Assembly: GCA_033002965.1 (NCBI GenBank)
Contig: JAURVB010002719.1
Coordinates: forward strand, 124,001-188,000
DNA from: Piper betle
Taxonomy: Eukaryota > Streptophyta > Magnoliopsida > Piperales > Piperaceae
Length of the DNA stretch: 64,000 nt
Direction: 5' to 3'
The translations under genes were made by a program, and so were the position numbers. This document shows positions 12,951-24,250 of the stretch, in pieces. Numbering within the stretch: the stretch's first letter is position 1; every line of letters begins with the position of its first letter. The notes below the pieces were generated by a model. That model was given only the letters and a program-made list of their open reading frames with translations. It searched no databases and had not been told where the DNA came from.

Positions 12951-13617
12951 TATAATGACAATCATTAAAACATGGTTCTAACATCTTTTTGTAATGTTTG
13001 ATGCATACCTTGTTTGTGAAAGAAATAAACCAGTATTAGTTTATTGGACTTGAATGCCAAGTAGTGAACATTACCAAGATCCTTCATAAAAACTCCCTCT
13101 TCAAATCTGATAGAAAATTGGATATAAAAGGATCAAATGAGTTGCCAATAATTAACATATCATCTACATGTAAAAGAGGAGTTATAATATCATCTCCTTT
13201 CTTCAATACAAATAGAGAAGAGTTAGCAATGCCTTCTTTGAATCTATGTGAAAATAGAAAGACACTGAACCTATCAAACCTTACCCTAGGTGCCAATTTA
13301 AGACAATAAAGTGTTTTGTTGAGTTTGCACACAACATTAGGGGAAAGCACTGTTTTTGAAACCAATAGGTTGTGAGTTATAAGCACTCTTATGAAGCAAT
13401 TCATTGAGAAAAATATTTTTAACATCAATCTGATGGATGGACCACTTCTTCACTGTTGCTAAATACAAAACCAACTTGGCTGTAGCTAGTTTTACAACAG
13501 GTAAAAACATTTCAGAGTAGTCTACATCATCCTTTTGATTGTAACCTTTAGCAACCAATCGTGTTTTTAGTCTCTAGATAATATTGTCTACCATAAACTT
13601 CACATTGACTACCCATT
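12950..13617 (-). pseudogene. Copia reverse transcriptase fragment, decayed
   Basis: Minus-strand readings give RLKTRLVAKGYNQKD, VDYSEMFLPVVKLATAK, KKWSIHQIDVKNIFLNELLH, then VCKLNKTLYCLKLAPRVRFD, LLHVDDMLIIGNS and MKDLGNVHYLAF. These are the copia RT blocks in correct order; the catalytic YVDD has decayed to HVDD and several stops break the frame. It continues into the RNase H fragment near 7690 across an insertion. Confidence 0.85.
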
Positions 13618-14650
13618 TTGTAAAGCCCAAGCATTTGGGTTTCAATTCAATTTTTACTCGGATCGAGTTGTTTGCTAGCCCTTTTAGCTACACGCGTGTA
13701 TGTGTGGTATAGTATGTGTGAGCCACAACCCTAGTTTCCCTCGGTGCTTCACACTGCCTAATTGGACATTACATCATCTCGCTCTTATTTTTTATTTTTA
13801 TTTGAGTTGAGTCTAGATAGGTTTAGGACTATGTATTTCATGGAGTCTATGCTGCTTGCAGCGTGTTTGGAACCATTTTTAGTCGATCCTAGCCCCTATG
13901 GGACCCACAACACAATTTTTGAGGCCCTCACATCTACCTTAAGGTGCAAGCCCTAAGTGCGTGCAACCAGCTTCTAGCGTAAAAGTGCCCTACTAGCGCC
14001 CTTGCGCTGGCAGCTTTAGAAAATTAGGGGTTCAGGTTGGTGCAATAGTGTTGGGCTACCGCCCTTGCACCCAGCCCATGCCCTCTTTTGGTCGCACCTT
14101 GCCTTTGACGTCATCGGACCATGCTTTCATGGTCCAGCAGTTTAGAGGTTGGTGCCCTTGTGCCTTGCCAGTAGTTTTGCTTGTTGCTCCGTGTGATGAT
14201 TTTTCTTTTCAGTATTTTTATCATGTAGTTGCGTATGTTAGGAGCATTTAGGTGACATGTGTATGTTTTTTCATGTTTCTTTAAGTAGTTATGAATTTTT
14301 TACCATGACATGGTCACTTTTGGCACATATTTGGTAAATCTACTATAACACTCGCTCTACGCCTTATCTTTCCATGATATTGCTTTCATCTTGTTCACAA
14401 GGGGCAGATATACAATGTTTATGAAGCATGTTTCTTTTTTTGGCCTGTATCAGCATGTAAGAGAGCTAAAATTGGAGAAAGGTGGTAGCTTTGCTGCTTA
14501 CTCCAGCCTATTTGCTTATTTTCCACAATTGTTCCCCTATGTAGGTAGCCTTTAAATGCCATCTTTTGCATGATTATTGTGTTAGGTGTTGGTTAATCAC
14601 CAAAATATCAAGCCAAAATTACCTCAATAAAAGCCTAAACAAAGCCCCTA

Positions 14651-15344
14651 ACCGTTATTTGTGTATGTTGTGTTTCTAATATGTTTGACTATGTTCTATG
14701 TTTGTGCTGATAGTTGAGACCCTAAAATTTTTTTATAAAATCTATGAAAATCTTATAAATACACACTAATTGTCTACTGTTAGAATCTATAACTTGGGGT
14801 TACGTAAAATTCATTTAGATGGTTAGCTAATTCGGATTTTGGGAGTGTACATAAATAAGGGGTGTAACCCTAATTTCCTATCTTTGAATGCAAAATTTGT
14901 TGAGCTTGGTATGTGTAGTAAAGTTTTATGTAATTTCACCCAGACCTTAGGATATGTCCCAAACCACTTAGGCTGGGTATGATAAAATATGTCCTAACCA
15001 TTATATGAGTATGTTGTGTTCTGGTATGTTTGGCTATGTTCTGTGTTTGTGCTTGTAGTTGAGACCCTAAAAATTTTTTATAAAATCTGTGAAAATTTTA
15101 TGCAGACTCACTAATTTTCTACTGTTAGAATAAAAATTTGGGATTAAGTAAAATTTATTTAGATGGTTAGCTAGAACGGATTTTGGGGGTGTACATAAAT
15201 GAAGGTGTAACCTTAGTTCCCTATCTTTGGATGCACAATTTGTTGAGCCTAGTGTGGGTAGATAATTTCAACCAAACCTTAAGATATGTCACAAACGTCT
15301 TAGGTTGGGTAGATAATTTGATAGAAATTACTCAAACGACTTAG
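14651..15344. repeat. Two-copy tandem duplication, ~347-bp period
   Basis: Unit 1 starts at 14651 and unit 2 at 14998. Matching strings in order are TATGTTGTGTT, GTTTGACTATGTTCT / GTTTGGCTATGTTCT, TTGAGACCCTAAAA, CTACTGTTAGAAT, TTTAGATGGTTAGCTA, TTCCCTATCTTTG(A/G)ATGCA and TTTGTTGAGC. Divergence by eye is moderate, so the duplication is not recent. Confidence 0.8.
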
Positions 15345-17056
15345 GTCAAACCAACTTCAGAAATCCTTTGGCCAATGCCTACATTTCCCAAGCCCACACA
15401 GGCACAATCACATGGTCTTTGGACTTGATCTTTTACTCGGCTAAATCCCACAATGTTGGCCAATACTACCATTTTACCTAGACCATTTAGAGTCTTCAGA
15501 GGCTTGTGGAAAAGGAGAACTCTATTTTGTATTTGGTGCTATGTAGCCTCATGAATTGAATGGCTAATGTTTTGTTTGGGACATGGACTTATGTATTGTG
15601 AACTCATGATTATGCAATGTATGTATTGTGGGCTGGTGCCCTAAGGCCTGTGTTGGTATGGTAAAGATGTTGCATGTGTTATACGTGTCTTCATTTATTT
15701 TTATTGTTTTTACTAATATTATATAGGGTATTAACTTCAAGGCAAGACCTAACAATTGTTTGTAGGGTGTGTAAGCCTTAAAGTCCTGAAACATGATGAG
15801 GAACAATTAAAGTACATGAAACATATTTGGTTGCAGTTGTATGTGTGACAGAGAAACATAGACTGGAGGAGCTTATAATTCATACCACTTGAAAGGTCAA
15901 TGTGAAGACCCAGTGATAGGTATGATGCTCTGGCACTTGATAATGCCCTACGTATTTAATTTCTATTTGTGGGGTATGTGGAATAGGTAACCACAACCTA
16001 GTATTTACTTTATCGTAAGATCATCACCTAAGAACAAAATACCTAACTTAATCTTAAAACTAAGTATAAGAACCAGATCGTGCATCTGCATTATTAAAAG
16101 TTCAACCTCATAGTTCTATTGGAGGTGTTGCCTTCGTGTAGCTCAGACGGATCATTGTATCTGTAATGTCACCCTCTTAGTTGCAGAGGAGGTGTTGCCT
16201 CTCTTGTGACTTGAAATGCTCATATTAGTAGCCTTAAGAGTAAGAGTTTTCCTTTGATAGTATGATCAATATGTATTGTATGAACACCTAATAAGGATAC
16301 TGTCTTAAGCCTCCTTAAGAGTTGAGATCTACTTCTATAAAGTTTGTACGTTAATAGTCCAATTAATAACATTTTAAATCATAACATCAAGATTCGGTCC
16401 TTTCTTCAGGCTAAATTGAGGTATAACACCCTAATTAGGACCGAGGAATGGACCAAACCGTAAAATTATAATTCAAAAAACTATTTATTAGACTCTCATG
16501 TACGAACTTTACTCTAAGAGGCTTAAGATAGACACCTTAATGAGTTTCATAGAATATGTATAAAATCATACTACATAGGACAAATCTTAAACTTAGGGCT
16601 TCTAAATGAGCACTATGGGCTACAAGAAAGTCAGCACCTCCCTTGCGACTAAGTAGGTGACTTTCAAATGATATAATCACTTTAAGTTAAATGAAAGCAA
16701 CACTTCCAATGTAGTTAAAAAGTTTAGTTCTTAAAAGATGTTATGATATGATCCGGTTCTTATTCTCAGTTTTAGTGATTGTATTAGGAAATTTGATTAC
16801 TTAATGTAGATGAGTGTGATAAGATAAACACCGAGTTAGGGTTACCTGTTCTACATACCCTACAAGAATGAAATGATACAGAAACATCATCGGATGTCAC
16901 TGCATCATACCCTAACAACCGATCTTCATGTGGTGTGAACCGATACTCCTCTTACAGATGTAACCAAATAAGTTTTGTGTATCTAAATTTGCTCTTCATC
17001 ATGTTCCAAAACTTTTAAGGTTTATTAGCCTTCACCCCAAAGTGTTCTTCCATACG

Positions 17057-17102
<46 letters not shown>

Positions 17103-17104
17103 TT
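17057..17104. repeat. (TAA)n/(TTA)n palindromic microsatellite
   Basis: About ten TAA units run directly into about five TTA units, so the two halves are complementary and can fold back on themselves. Confidence 0.9.
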
Positions 17105-17362
17105 AAAAAGATTAAGCCCAAAATCATATCATAACCCAAAGTGTTACTCTCGAGGGATTCCTTTGTAATGTCTAACCAGGCTCGACGTGGTCGAACTAAA
17201 AATAAAAAAGGGCTAAAAGCATAACATCTAACAGGGGTACTAATGTTGAAGGAGCCTAGGGCTTGACAAACACATACAATACCATACTCGAACAACGACA
17301 AGAAAGACCGGACCCAACTAACCCAATCTGGGTAAAGACCAAATGAACTCGAAAGCAAACGA

Positions 17363-20290
17363 CCCTATCACCTGTCTTTAGTACTAGTTCCCAAGTTTCG
17401 TTAGCTTGTAAAGCATCAAGCTTCTCTTTCATTGCTCGGAACTAGCCTGGATAAGCCAAAGCTTCTTTCATTATTGATGGTGTATAGATCTCTTCCACAT
17501 CAGTTGTCATGGAATACCGAGAATTTGGCTTGACTATGCCTGCTTTTGATCTAGTGAGCATGTGATGAGTAGAACCATGTAGAAAAGAACTTTCAGGAAT
17601 CTTAAGACTTGGAGTACTAATCAAACTGTGTTGTGTTTGTTGAATCAAGTGCTTTAGTTGAATGAGTGTTTGAGTGAGCAACCATTGTAAAATCTGACAC
17701 ACTTCCTGTATCAGAAATATGCACATTACTTATTTGCTATTGCACAACTGCTAGTAAGTAACAAATTGAGAGTCAGCTGATGGACCCTTAATGCATTCCT
17801 GTGATGTGTCAAATCAGAAAACTTTTTCATAAAAAATAACATTCCTGGACAGATAGAACATTTTGTCGGAATGTTGCAACATAGATATACCTTGTAGCCT
17901 GGCTTATACCCCATAAAAATACAATGATCTGACTGAGGTTGGAACTTGTTTAGCTCGCAGACATGGATAGCAGCTGCATCCAAATACTCAAAGACTCGAT
18001 ATAGTCTGCATGGTTGCCAAAGAGTGCACAAAGTGGTGAAATACTATTAGGAAGTACTATTTTGGGTCTTCTATTTATAATATATACTGCTGTTTCTTTG
18101 AAAACTATTCGATCCAAAACTTTTGTGGAACCTTGCCGTAAAATAATTTAGAAAGACCAGTTTCTACAATTATTTAGAGCCTTCGTTCCACTAGTCCATT
18201 TTGTTGAGAGGTGTACGGATAGGATATATGATGGAGGATGCCATGTTCAACCAAATAAGGCTGAAGCTTGTGAGAAAAAATTCTCCTCTTCCATCAGTAA
18301 ACACTTAATCTTTCCAAAAAACTATCTATCAACAAGTTTCTCAAATAACAGAAAATTAGAAAAGAATTCAGAATTATTATGTAGCGGATAAAACCAAGCA
18401 AACCTCTGTGCAGTCACCAACAAAGGACACAAAGTATCTAAAATTGTCCACAGACAATTCAGGAGCTGGTCCCTAAAGATCGCAATGAACTTTAGCAAAA
18501 AGAGAATCAACTCGATTTACATTATTTTGAAAAGGTAATCTAGCTACTTTTGCTATTTGACAACTAGTACATATATCAGTATCAGGCACATCAGCAAAAG
18601 TTTTTATCAATTGGTGTTGTTTCAAAAGCTTGACAGTATCCTTAGAGCAATGTCCAAATCTGGAATGCCCGAGAGAATTTGTAGTTTCTTTTGCCAACTT
18701 GATTAAAAGCCACTGTCCTCCTGTTTAGTAATAGTGTATAAGCTCTTTCTTCGTAGTCCAGACAAAATTACTCATCCACATCTTCCATCCAACAATCCCT
18801 AAGCAGTGAATTGAAAAACACAGTTATAATCTGAAGTAAATTGGCTTATTGAAAGTAAATTTTGTTTGAGACATGGAACATGTAAGACATTGAATAGAAC
18901 TGCACCATGAGAAGTATGATACGTGCTGTGCCAACATGTTCAATTGGTAATTGTTTCCCATTGCCAACAAGAACTACATGAAAATGGTCAAAGCCAGTAA
19001 AAAAATCAAACAAGAACTACATGAGAATGGTCATAGCCAGTAAAAAAATCAAATACGGACAAGCTTCCAGTCATGCGGGACGACGCTCCTGAATTAGGTG
19101 GCCACTAACTGATATCAACATTTTCAACTTGTAGAGCGCTCAATGCATGTTGCACATTTTTTCTGTCATTCTGAAGTTGAGGAGTTTTATATTCCTTGTT
19201 GTATTGGTTGTCGCACCTGTATGCAGCATGATCTGGCTTATGACAGATCTAACAAACATTCTCACTTCTTCTCAATGCTTCTACCAGTTCCTCTTCAATT
19301 TTCACAATTTCTGTAGTTGACTTGGAAGATGTGGAGGCCGTGAAAGCTTAGTTGCAAGCTCAGATGCAACTTTGCTCATGACAGCAGCAGGAGCAAACCC
19401 TCAATTTTGAGATGTAAACTTTTCTTTAGGCTACTTCCCTTTAGAACTCTTATTAGCAACAAATGCTACTTGTTGAGCAGACACATTAGAATTTTGCAAC
19501 AAGATTCTAGATTTATAGCTATGCAACATTGATAATTCAGTGTATTCAGGCAGAGGGGGACAAAGAGTCATGGGGATGAACATTTGATAGTTTGAACCTA
19601 GAGCATTTAACATCCAAAAAGACCTTTGATCATCAGGAAGAGTTTGCCAATTGCAGCAAGTTCATCACAAATTGCATTGTACTGATTTAGATAATCAGTG
19701 AGGGAGTCACAATTTTCCCTTCTCAATAATTCTAACTAATGATGAAGAGTGAGTTTCCTATCCATGGTAGCCTTGTTAAAGGTAGATTTCAATGCTTTCC
19801 AAACATCACGAGCGGTGTTTAAACCAACAACTTGTCGTAATATTTCTTCACTCAATGTTCTAATAATCCATCCCTTTATTAACTTATTAGTCCTTTGCCA
19901 AGCAAGCTAGTCAGAATTGGATACAAGTTGATCATTCGAATCAGCAACATGAACAACATTAGGAGACGGTTATGGAATAGTACCATCTATGAAACCAAGG
20001 CCGCATCCTTGTGATTCGATTAACTTGAGAATTTGAGATTCCCACAATCGAAAGTTTTGTGTTTTGAGATGAATAGTGATAAAAAATGGAGCATAAATCT
20101 GCACAGGATAGGTATATCTCAACAGTAAATTCTGAAATCCAAGATAAGATGAAGAGCATTGACCTGGATAGGCATTGTTGATCATAGGTAGCCATCGGAA
20201 ATGGGGATATGAATCTGTTGTAACTCTTGATGTCAAGAGGAACTGGAAGATCTTGCATCTGTTTTGCATCATTTGCTGCCAGGATTGAAT
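17363..20290 (-). pseudogene. Copia gag, gag-pre-integrase and integrase region, decayed
   Basis: From right to left on the minus strand: the gag N-terminal box with NFRLWESQI and GLGFIDGTIP (about 20060-19970), the gag block YQMFIPMTLCPPLPEYTEL and QQVAFVANKS (19613-19431), then the pre-integrase zinc finger with GHSRFGHCSKDTVKLL and CTSCQIAKVARLPF (18697-18473). The integrase core has RFAWFYPLHNNSEF (18510-18322), the C-terminal part HCIFMGYKPGYKVYLC (18031-17726), and the linker THHMLTRSKAGIVKPNSRYS with EALAYPG (17726-17442). Each block sits in a different frame with stops between. The parent polyprotein would supply capsid, protease and integrase; this copy is inactive. Confidence 0.85.
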
Positions 20291-20524
20291 AGAAGAGAAC
20301 TAGACCAGAGACAGGCTAGATCGAACAACAAAAAACTAGAACAAGAGCTATTGTAAGCAAAACAGAGAACGAAACAGCTTGAAATCAATAGCTCTGGTTG
20401 TTTTCAAGAAATCAGCTTTATCATATCGTTCCCCAATTTCAGACGACACCGGTGAAAGCAAAGAAGTAAAAGAAACTCTGTCGGAAAAAATGAAAGATCA
20501 AAAAACTCATCCGCTGAGGGACCA

Positions 20525-20706
20525 TGAGAGAATTTTAGAAATATCATTTGTTATTCAAGAAAATAGATCAAGTCCTACATGTACAAGAGGAAAATGGGGC
20601 CACAGCAACTAGGCTAAAAATCAGAATATCCGTTGGTTACTGCAGTAATAACAGATATCAAAAAATTACATTTTTTACCTCAACAACTATCTCTCAATAA
20701 TTTTCA
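20525..20706 (-). repeat. 5' LTR remnant of the decayed copia element
   Basis: This 182-bp block aligns with 6729-6922 and lies upstream of the minus-strand gag. Between it and gag is a leader (20300-20520) containing the stretch CCAGAGCTATTG on the minus strand, which may be the eroded end of an initiator-Met-tRNA primer binding site. Confidence 0.5.
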
Positions 20707-21150
20707 AGATGCACACGTTGCAACGTGAATGAAAGCCGAATTAATATTCTCTTTTATAAATATTTGAATTATGAGGATATAATTGAAAGATCCGGACAAA
20801 AATTTGAACTCTAACACCAATTGCACAAAATGATTAGAAGAGTTCAATTCGATTTTAACTAAAATTGATGGTAAAATATAAAGTGAATTATACTTTTATT
20901 AGTCAAGAGATATAAGTATAACTCTAGCAAAACTACAAATAATCTATTAATAAATTTGTAATCAATTTTATGTATTGGCAAACTATTAAGTATAACTGTA
21001 ACATAACTACAAGTAATTTACTAATAAATTTGTAATCAATTTTATGTATTAGCAAACCAGTCAAACTGTGCATAAGATAAAAAACAAATATGTTAATCCA
21101 AAATAGATCAAGAAAGTGAAAGGCAAGAAATACAAACATTGCACAGAAGG
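20707..21150. other. AT-rich spacer with a 74-bp tandem duplication
   Basis: No gene is visible. Two tandem copies of a 74-bp unit lie at 20914-20987 and 20988-21061, sharing TAATAAATTTGTAATCAATT and TTATGTATT. Confidence 0.75.
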
Positions 21151-24100
21151 TGTGTAACCCGATTTCTGTTCATTTAAGAACCGAATCAGAAATGTTATGT
21201 TCAGTCAAGTCATGTATAAATTAATTAATCTATAAAGACTCGAATAATAAAACATAACAAAACAACCCTTTAGCATCTCAAAGAATAGAAGATATTATTA
21301 AACATATATAAAAACACACAAAGTACTGATAAAAATACAAAATAAAATAACGATGTGCCGAACATAAGTGTGTATACATATATTATATGAAAACGCCAGT
21401 AACGAATGTCATTGGTATGAAAAATAGCTAATCCAAATTGGCAAGTAGAAACTAATTTCCACGAGGAAAGAAAAATCGCATATGCTATCCATGGGAGCAC
21501 TCAAAAGGCATCTACTGAGGACCGATCAAGCTAAAGACTCAATAGTCTCCCAAACTGAACTGGTGTTATGTCACTCTCGGCAAATGCCTCTTTTAGCAAT
21601 AACTGGTTCCACTCTCAAGAAAAAACACGTAACCTAAGCCATTTCTAAACCTCTATATAACTTCTTAGCTAAGAGCACAATGTTCAAGTACTCTCAAGCA
21701 GTCACCATCAACATCCTTTGATATCACAAGTCTAGGCACGCATTGTACACAACAGTACCCATCTACTCCACGCCTCTCTACCCCTCTAGAATAGAAGAGC
21801 TCTCTCACTAATCCAAAGCTTGCTTCAACTTGTATATGCGCCCATTCACGATATGCACGAGGTCATATTCACCAACTTTCGGCTCCCTGGAAACTTTATA
21901 CAGGACTGGGAAGGGAATCATATAAGTAGACCCGAAAGTAACGTGTAGTGAAGTTAAGTTCAAAAACAACTCGAGGGATCTCATCCTTGAGGGTTATTAA
22001 TGAGGAAAGTAAAAGAATGTGGGGTTCAATATAACAACCGTTTAACATGTCCTAAGATCTAGAAATTTGATAAGAGTCCTAACGGACTTGTTGTCCAAGC
22101 TCCAAGCACATCGGCGCATCAATGGCGATGTTGGACTCCTAAACCTACATCGGAACATACTGCTATATAAAAGACTAACTCTATATGATGTGTAATCGTG
22201 GTATGCGCTCACATCAACAATAACATCAAACGAATCAACAATAAACACTCGACACGTAAAGTGATATATAATAAGGAAAAATGACTAATAAACAAATAAT
22301 AAATAAATAAACTCATGGATAAATAGATAAATAAAAAATACATGAAAATAAATAATACGCGAATCATGAAATAGTAATATAAATATACCATAAGTATGCA
22401 ACTAAATGTGAGTAAAAATAACACATACACAATTAAGTAAATAAACAAATAATTTAATAATTACATAAATAAATAGCTAATAGCAATTAGTCAGGAATAA
22501 TAACAATATAATTATCAAACATATGAACATACAACTAAACATGGGTAAATAATAAATAAATATATATATATATAATGATTGAATAATTAAATGAATAAAT
22601 AAATTAACAGTTAATAAGAATTAATCATAAATAATAGCAATATAGATATCAAATATATGAACATATAATTGAACACAAATAAATAATAGCGTACATGCGA
22701 ACGAACAAATAAACAAACAAATAAATAAATAAATAAAATTTGATAAACATGAATAAGATTAATATTAATAAGTAAATACTTCATCAATAATAATAAACAA
22801 TCACGTAATCATCCATCATAATCGATAAATATATAAAGAACAAGAGAGAAAGAATAATAAATTAAAAAAATAATTTACATTAAAATATGCCAAATAATGT
22901 GAAAATGCATCTAACTAAAGTAGATAGTCTCTAATTAGTAAAATGGTCGAGAAATGGGCTAAACCAAACCGAGTTGGGCTGAGTTAACTCGATCTGGGTT
23001 AACTAAAATACTAGGTTGGGTTGGCTAGGCAGACATGAGCACAAACAAGCGTACACGAACACGGGCACGAACAACAAATAGGCTCGAGCTACGAATAAGA
23101 ACGCTAACATGGTAAACCACGTGACAGGGCTGTCGGTGCCTGTTGCTAGAAAAAGCTGATGGAGGCGCGACAAGAGGCTGTTGGTGGTTGCGATCGACAG
23201 AGGACATCAAGGCAGAGGTGATGACTGTGGTGATCGATGGAGCTTGGCTGCCAGTTGGCAATATCACTCATGGTGATCGCGACCATGGCAGTGGTTGTGG
23301 GTGGTCTTAAAAGTTTGGCCTTGACGAGGGAAAGTTAACTTGGTGGTCGGCCTCGTTGGCGCTGGAAAATGCTCCAAAAGACGATGGCGGCGGTGGAAAC
23401 CTGTGAAGAAAATGGTCGTGCCAGAAACTATTGTGCCTGTGCCGGTGCCAGGGTTGGACTTGGGTCGATAGTCAGTTACGAGGCAGTCACGATGGTGCCA
23501 ATCAAGTGGCCAAACGTAGACCGGAGACTTGCCATCGGTGGCCCAAAGTTGTGGCAATGTTAAAGGGTAAAAAATCCTCCAAAAATGTGGGGGAAATACC
23601 AAGAAAATGAGAGGGCCAATGCTAGGACTGACGTAGATCATCCCGATCTTGCCACATGGCATGATTTGAACACACGACAACTCGTGGGCCTAATGGTGTC
23701 CACATGTGGTATATACACTATATATATGGATGGAAAGCTTGGATTGACGCCGATAAAAGTAGAAACTAACTCGAAGCCTAAACGTGACTGACTCTATGGA
23801 TAGAAATCTAGACGAAAAAACTAAATGGGCCTCAAAACCTTGAATTTAATTGGACGAAGATTTGAGATTCAAATCAAACTAGGCCTACAAGGCAATCCGA
23901 TAGTCAAAATTCCAGAGATGCATTTAAAAGAAATATCCACACAAAGCTCAAACAGATACTCAACACTACAAGGACCTAGATCCAACCCTAAAACCCTGGG
24001 CTAACACAAACAAAAATTTGTATACCTCATGTATACGCTAATAATTCATGTTTTGCTATATTATAACTGAAACTATCATTTGCATATTGGGCATACTTCG

Positions 24101-24250
24101 CCTCAATAACATGCTTAGATGGCTATTTAAACCTATACTCATGGTTTGAAAGCTGGCCTGACTCGAACCAACTAGAACTGACTTGAGACTAGCCCAAACT
24201 AGGAAGGGCAACAAGCAGATAAAATCCTAACCCGAAGCTAGGGTTTTACG
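21151..24250 (-). mobile_element. Diverged LTR (copy 3) of the same family, ~3.1 kb
   Basis: It runs in the same direction as the 52909 copy. The left edge (CCCGATTTCTG then GAACCGAATCAGAAATGT) matches CCCCGTTTCGG then GAACCGACCCGGAAATGT. The middle shares GATCTCATCC(T/C)(T/C)GAGGGTTATTAAT. The right edge matches TAAAATCC...GGGTTTTAC. Total length and the position of the GC-rich zone (about 23050-23560) also agree. Many C-to-T type differences and the absence of a flanking duplication suggest an old insertion. Confidence 0.65.

Larger units (their letters stand above)
13618..17362. other. 3.7-kb insertion between the integrase/RT linker and RT of the copia element
   Basis: On the minus strand the copia reading breaks after NETWELVLKT (near 17363) and resumes at KWVVNVKF (near 13617), so this block was inserted between. 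The left edge starts TGTAAAGCCC. I found no coding similarity, terminal repeat or target duplication. It holds a tandem duplication (14651-15344) and a TAA/TTA microsatellite (17057-17104). The 108-codon minus-strand frame at 17032-17358 is mostly microsatellite translation. Confidence 0.45.
6729..20706 (-). mobile_element. Decayed Ty1/copia retrotransposon, split by nested insertions
   Basis: Read on the minus strand, the order is 5' LTR remnant (20706-20525), gag, gag-pre-integrase, integrase (about 20290-17363), an insertion (17362-13618), reverse transcriptase (13617-12950), a second insertion (12950-7690), then RT end plus RNase H (7690-6960) and the 3' LTR remnant (6922-6729). The protein similarity resumes across both insertions without a gap, which ties the pieces to one element. 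Frames are full of stops and shifts, so it is dead. A roughly 5-kb element has grown to about 14 kb. I found no convincing target-site duplication around the outer ends. Confidence 0.65.

Noticed and set aside
17032..17358. 108-codon minus-strand frame with poly-Asn/poly-Ile
   Set aside because: Its C-terminal part is microsatellite translation and the rest has no similarity.
6729..20706. Target-site duplication of the old copia element
   Set aside because: The five bases outside the LTR remnants (GTCTC and AGATG) do not match; borders may be eroded.
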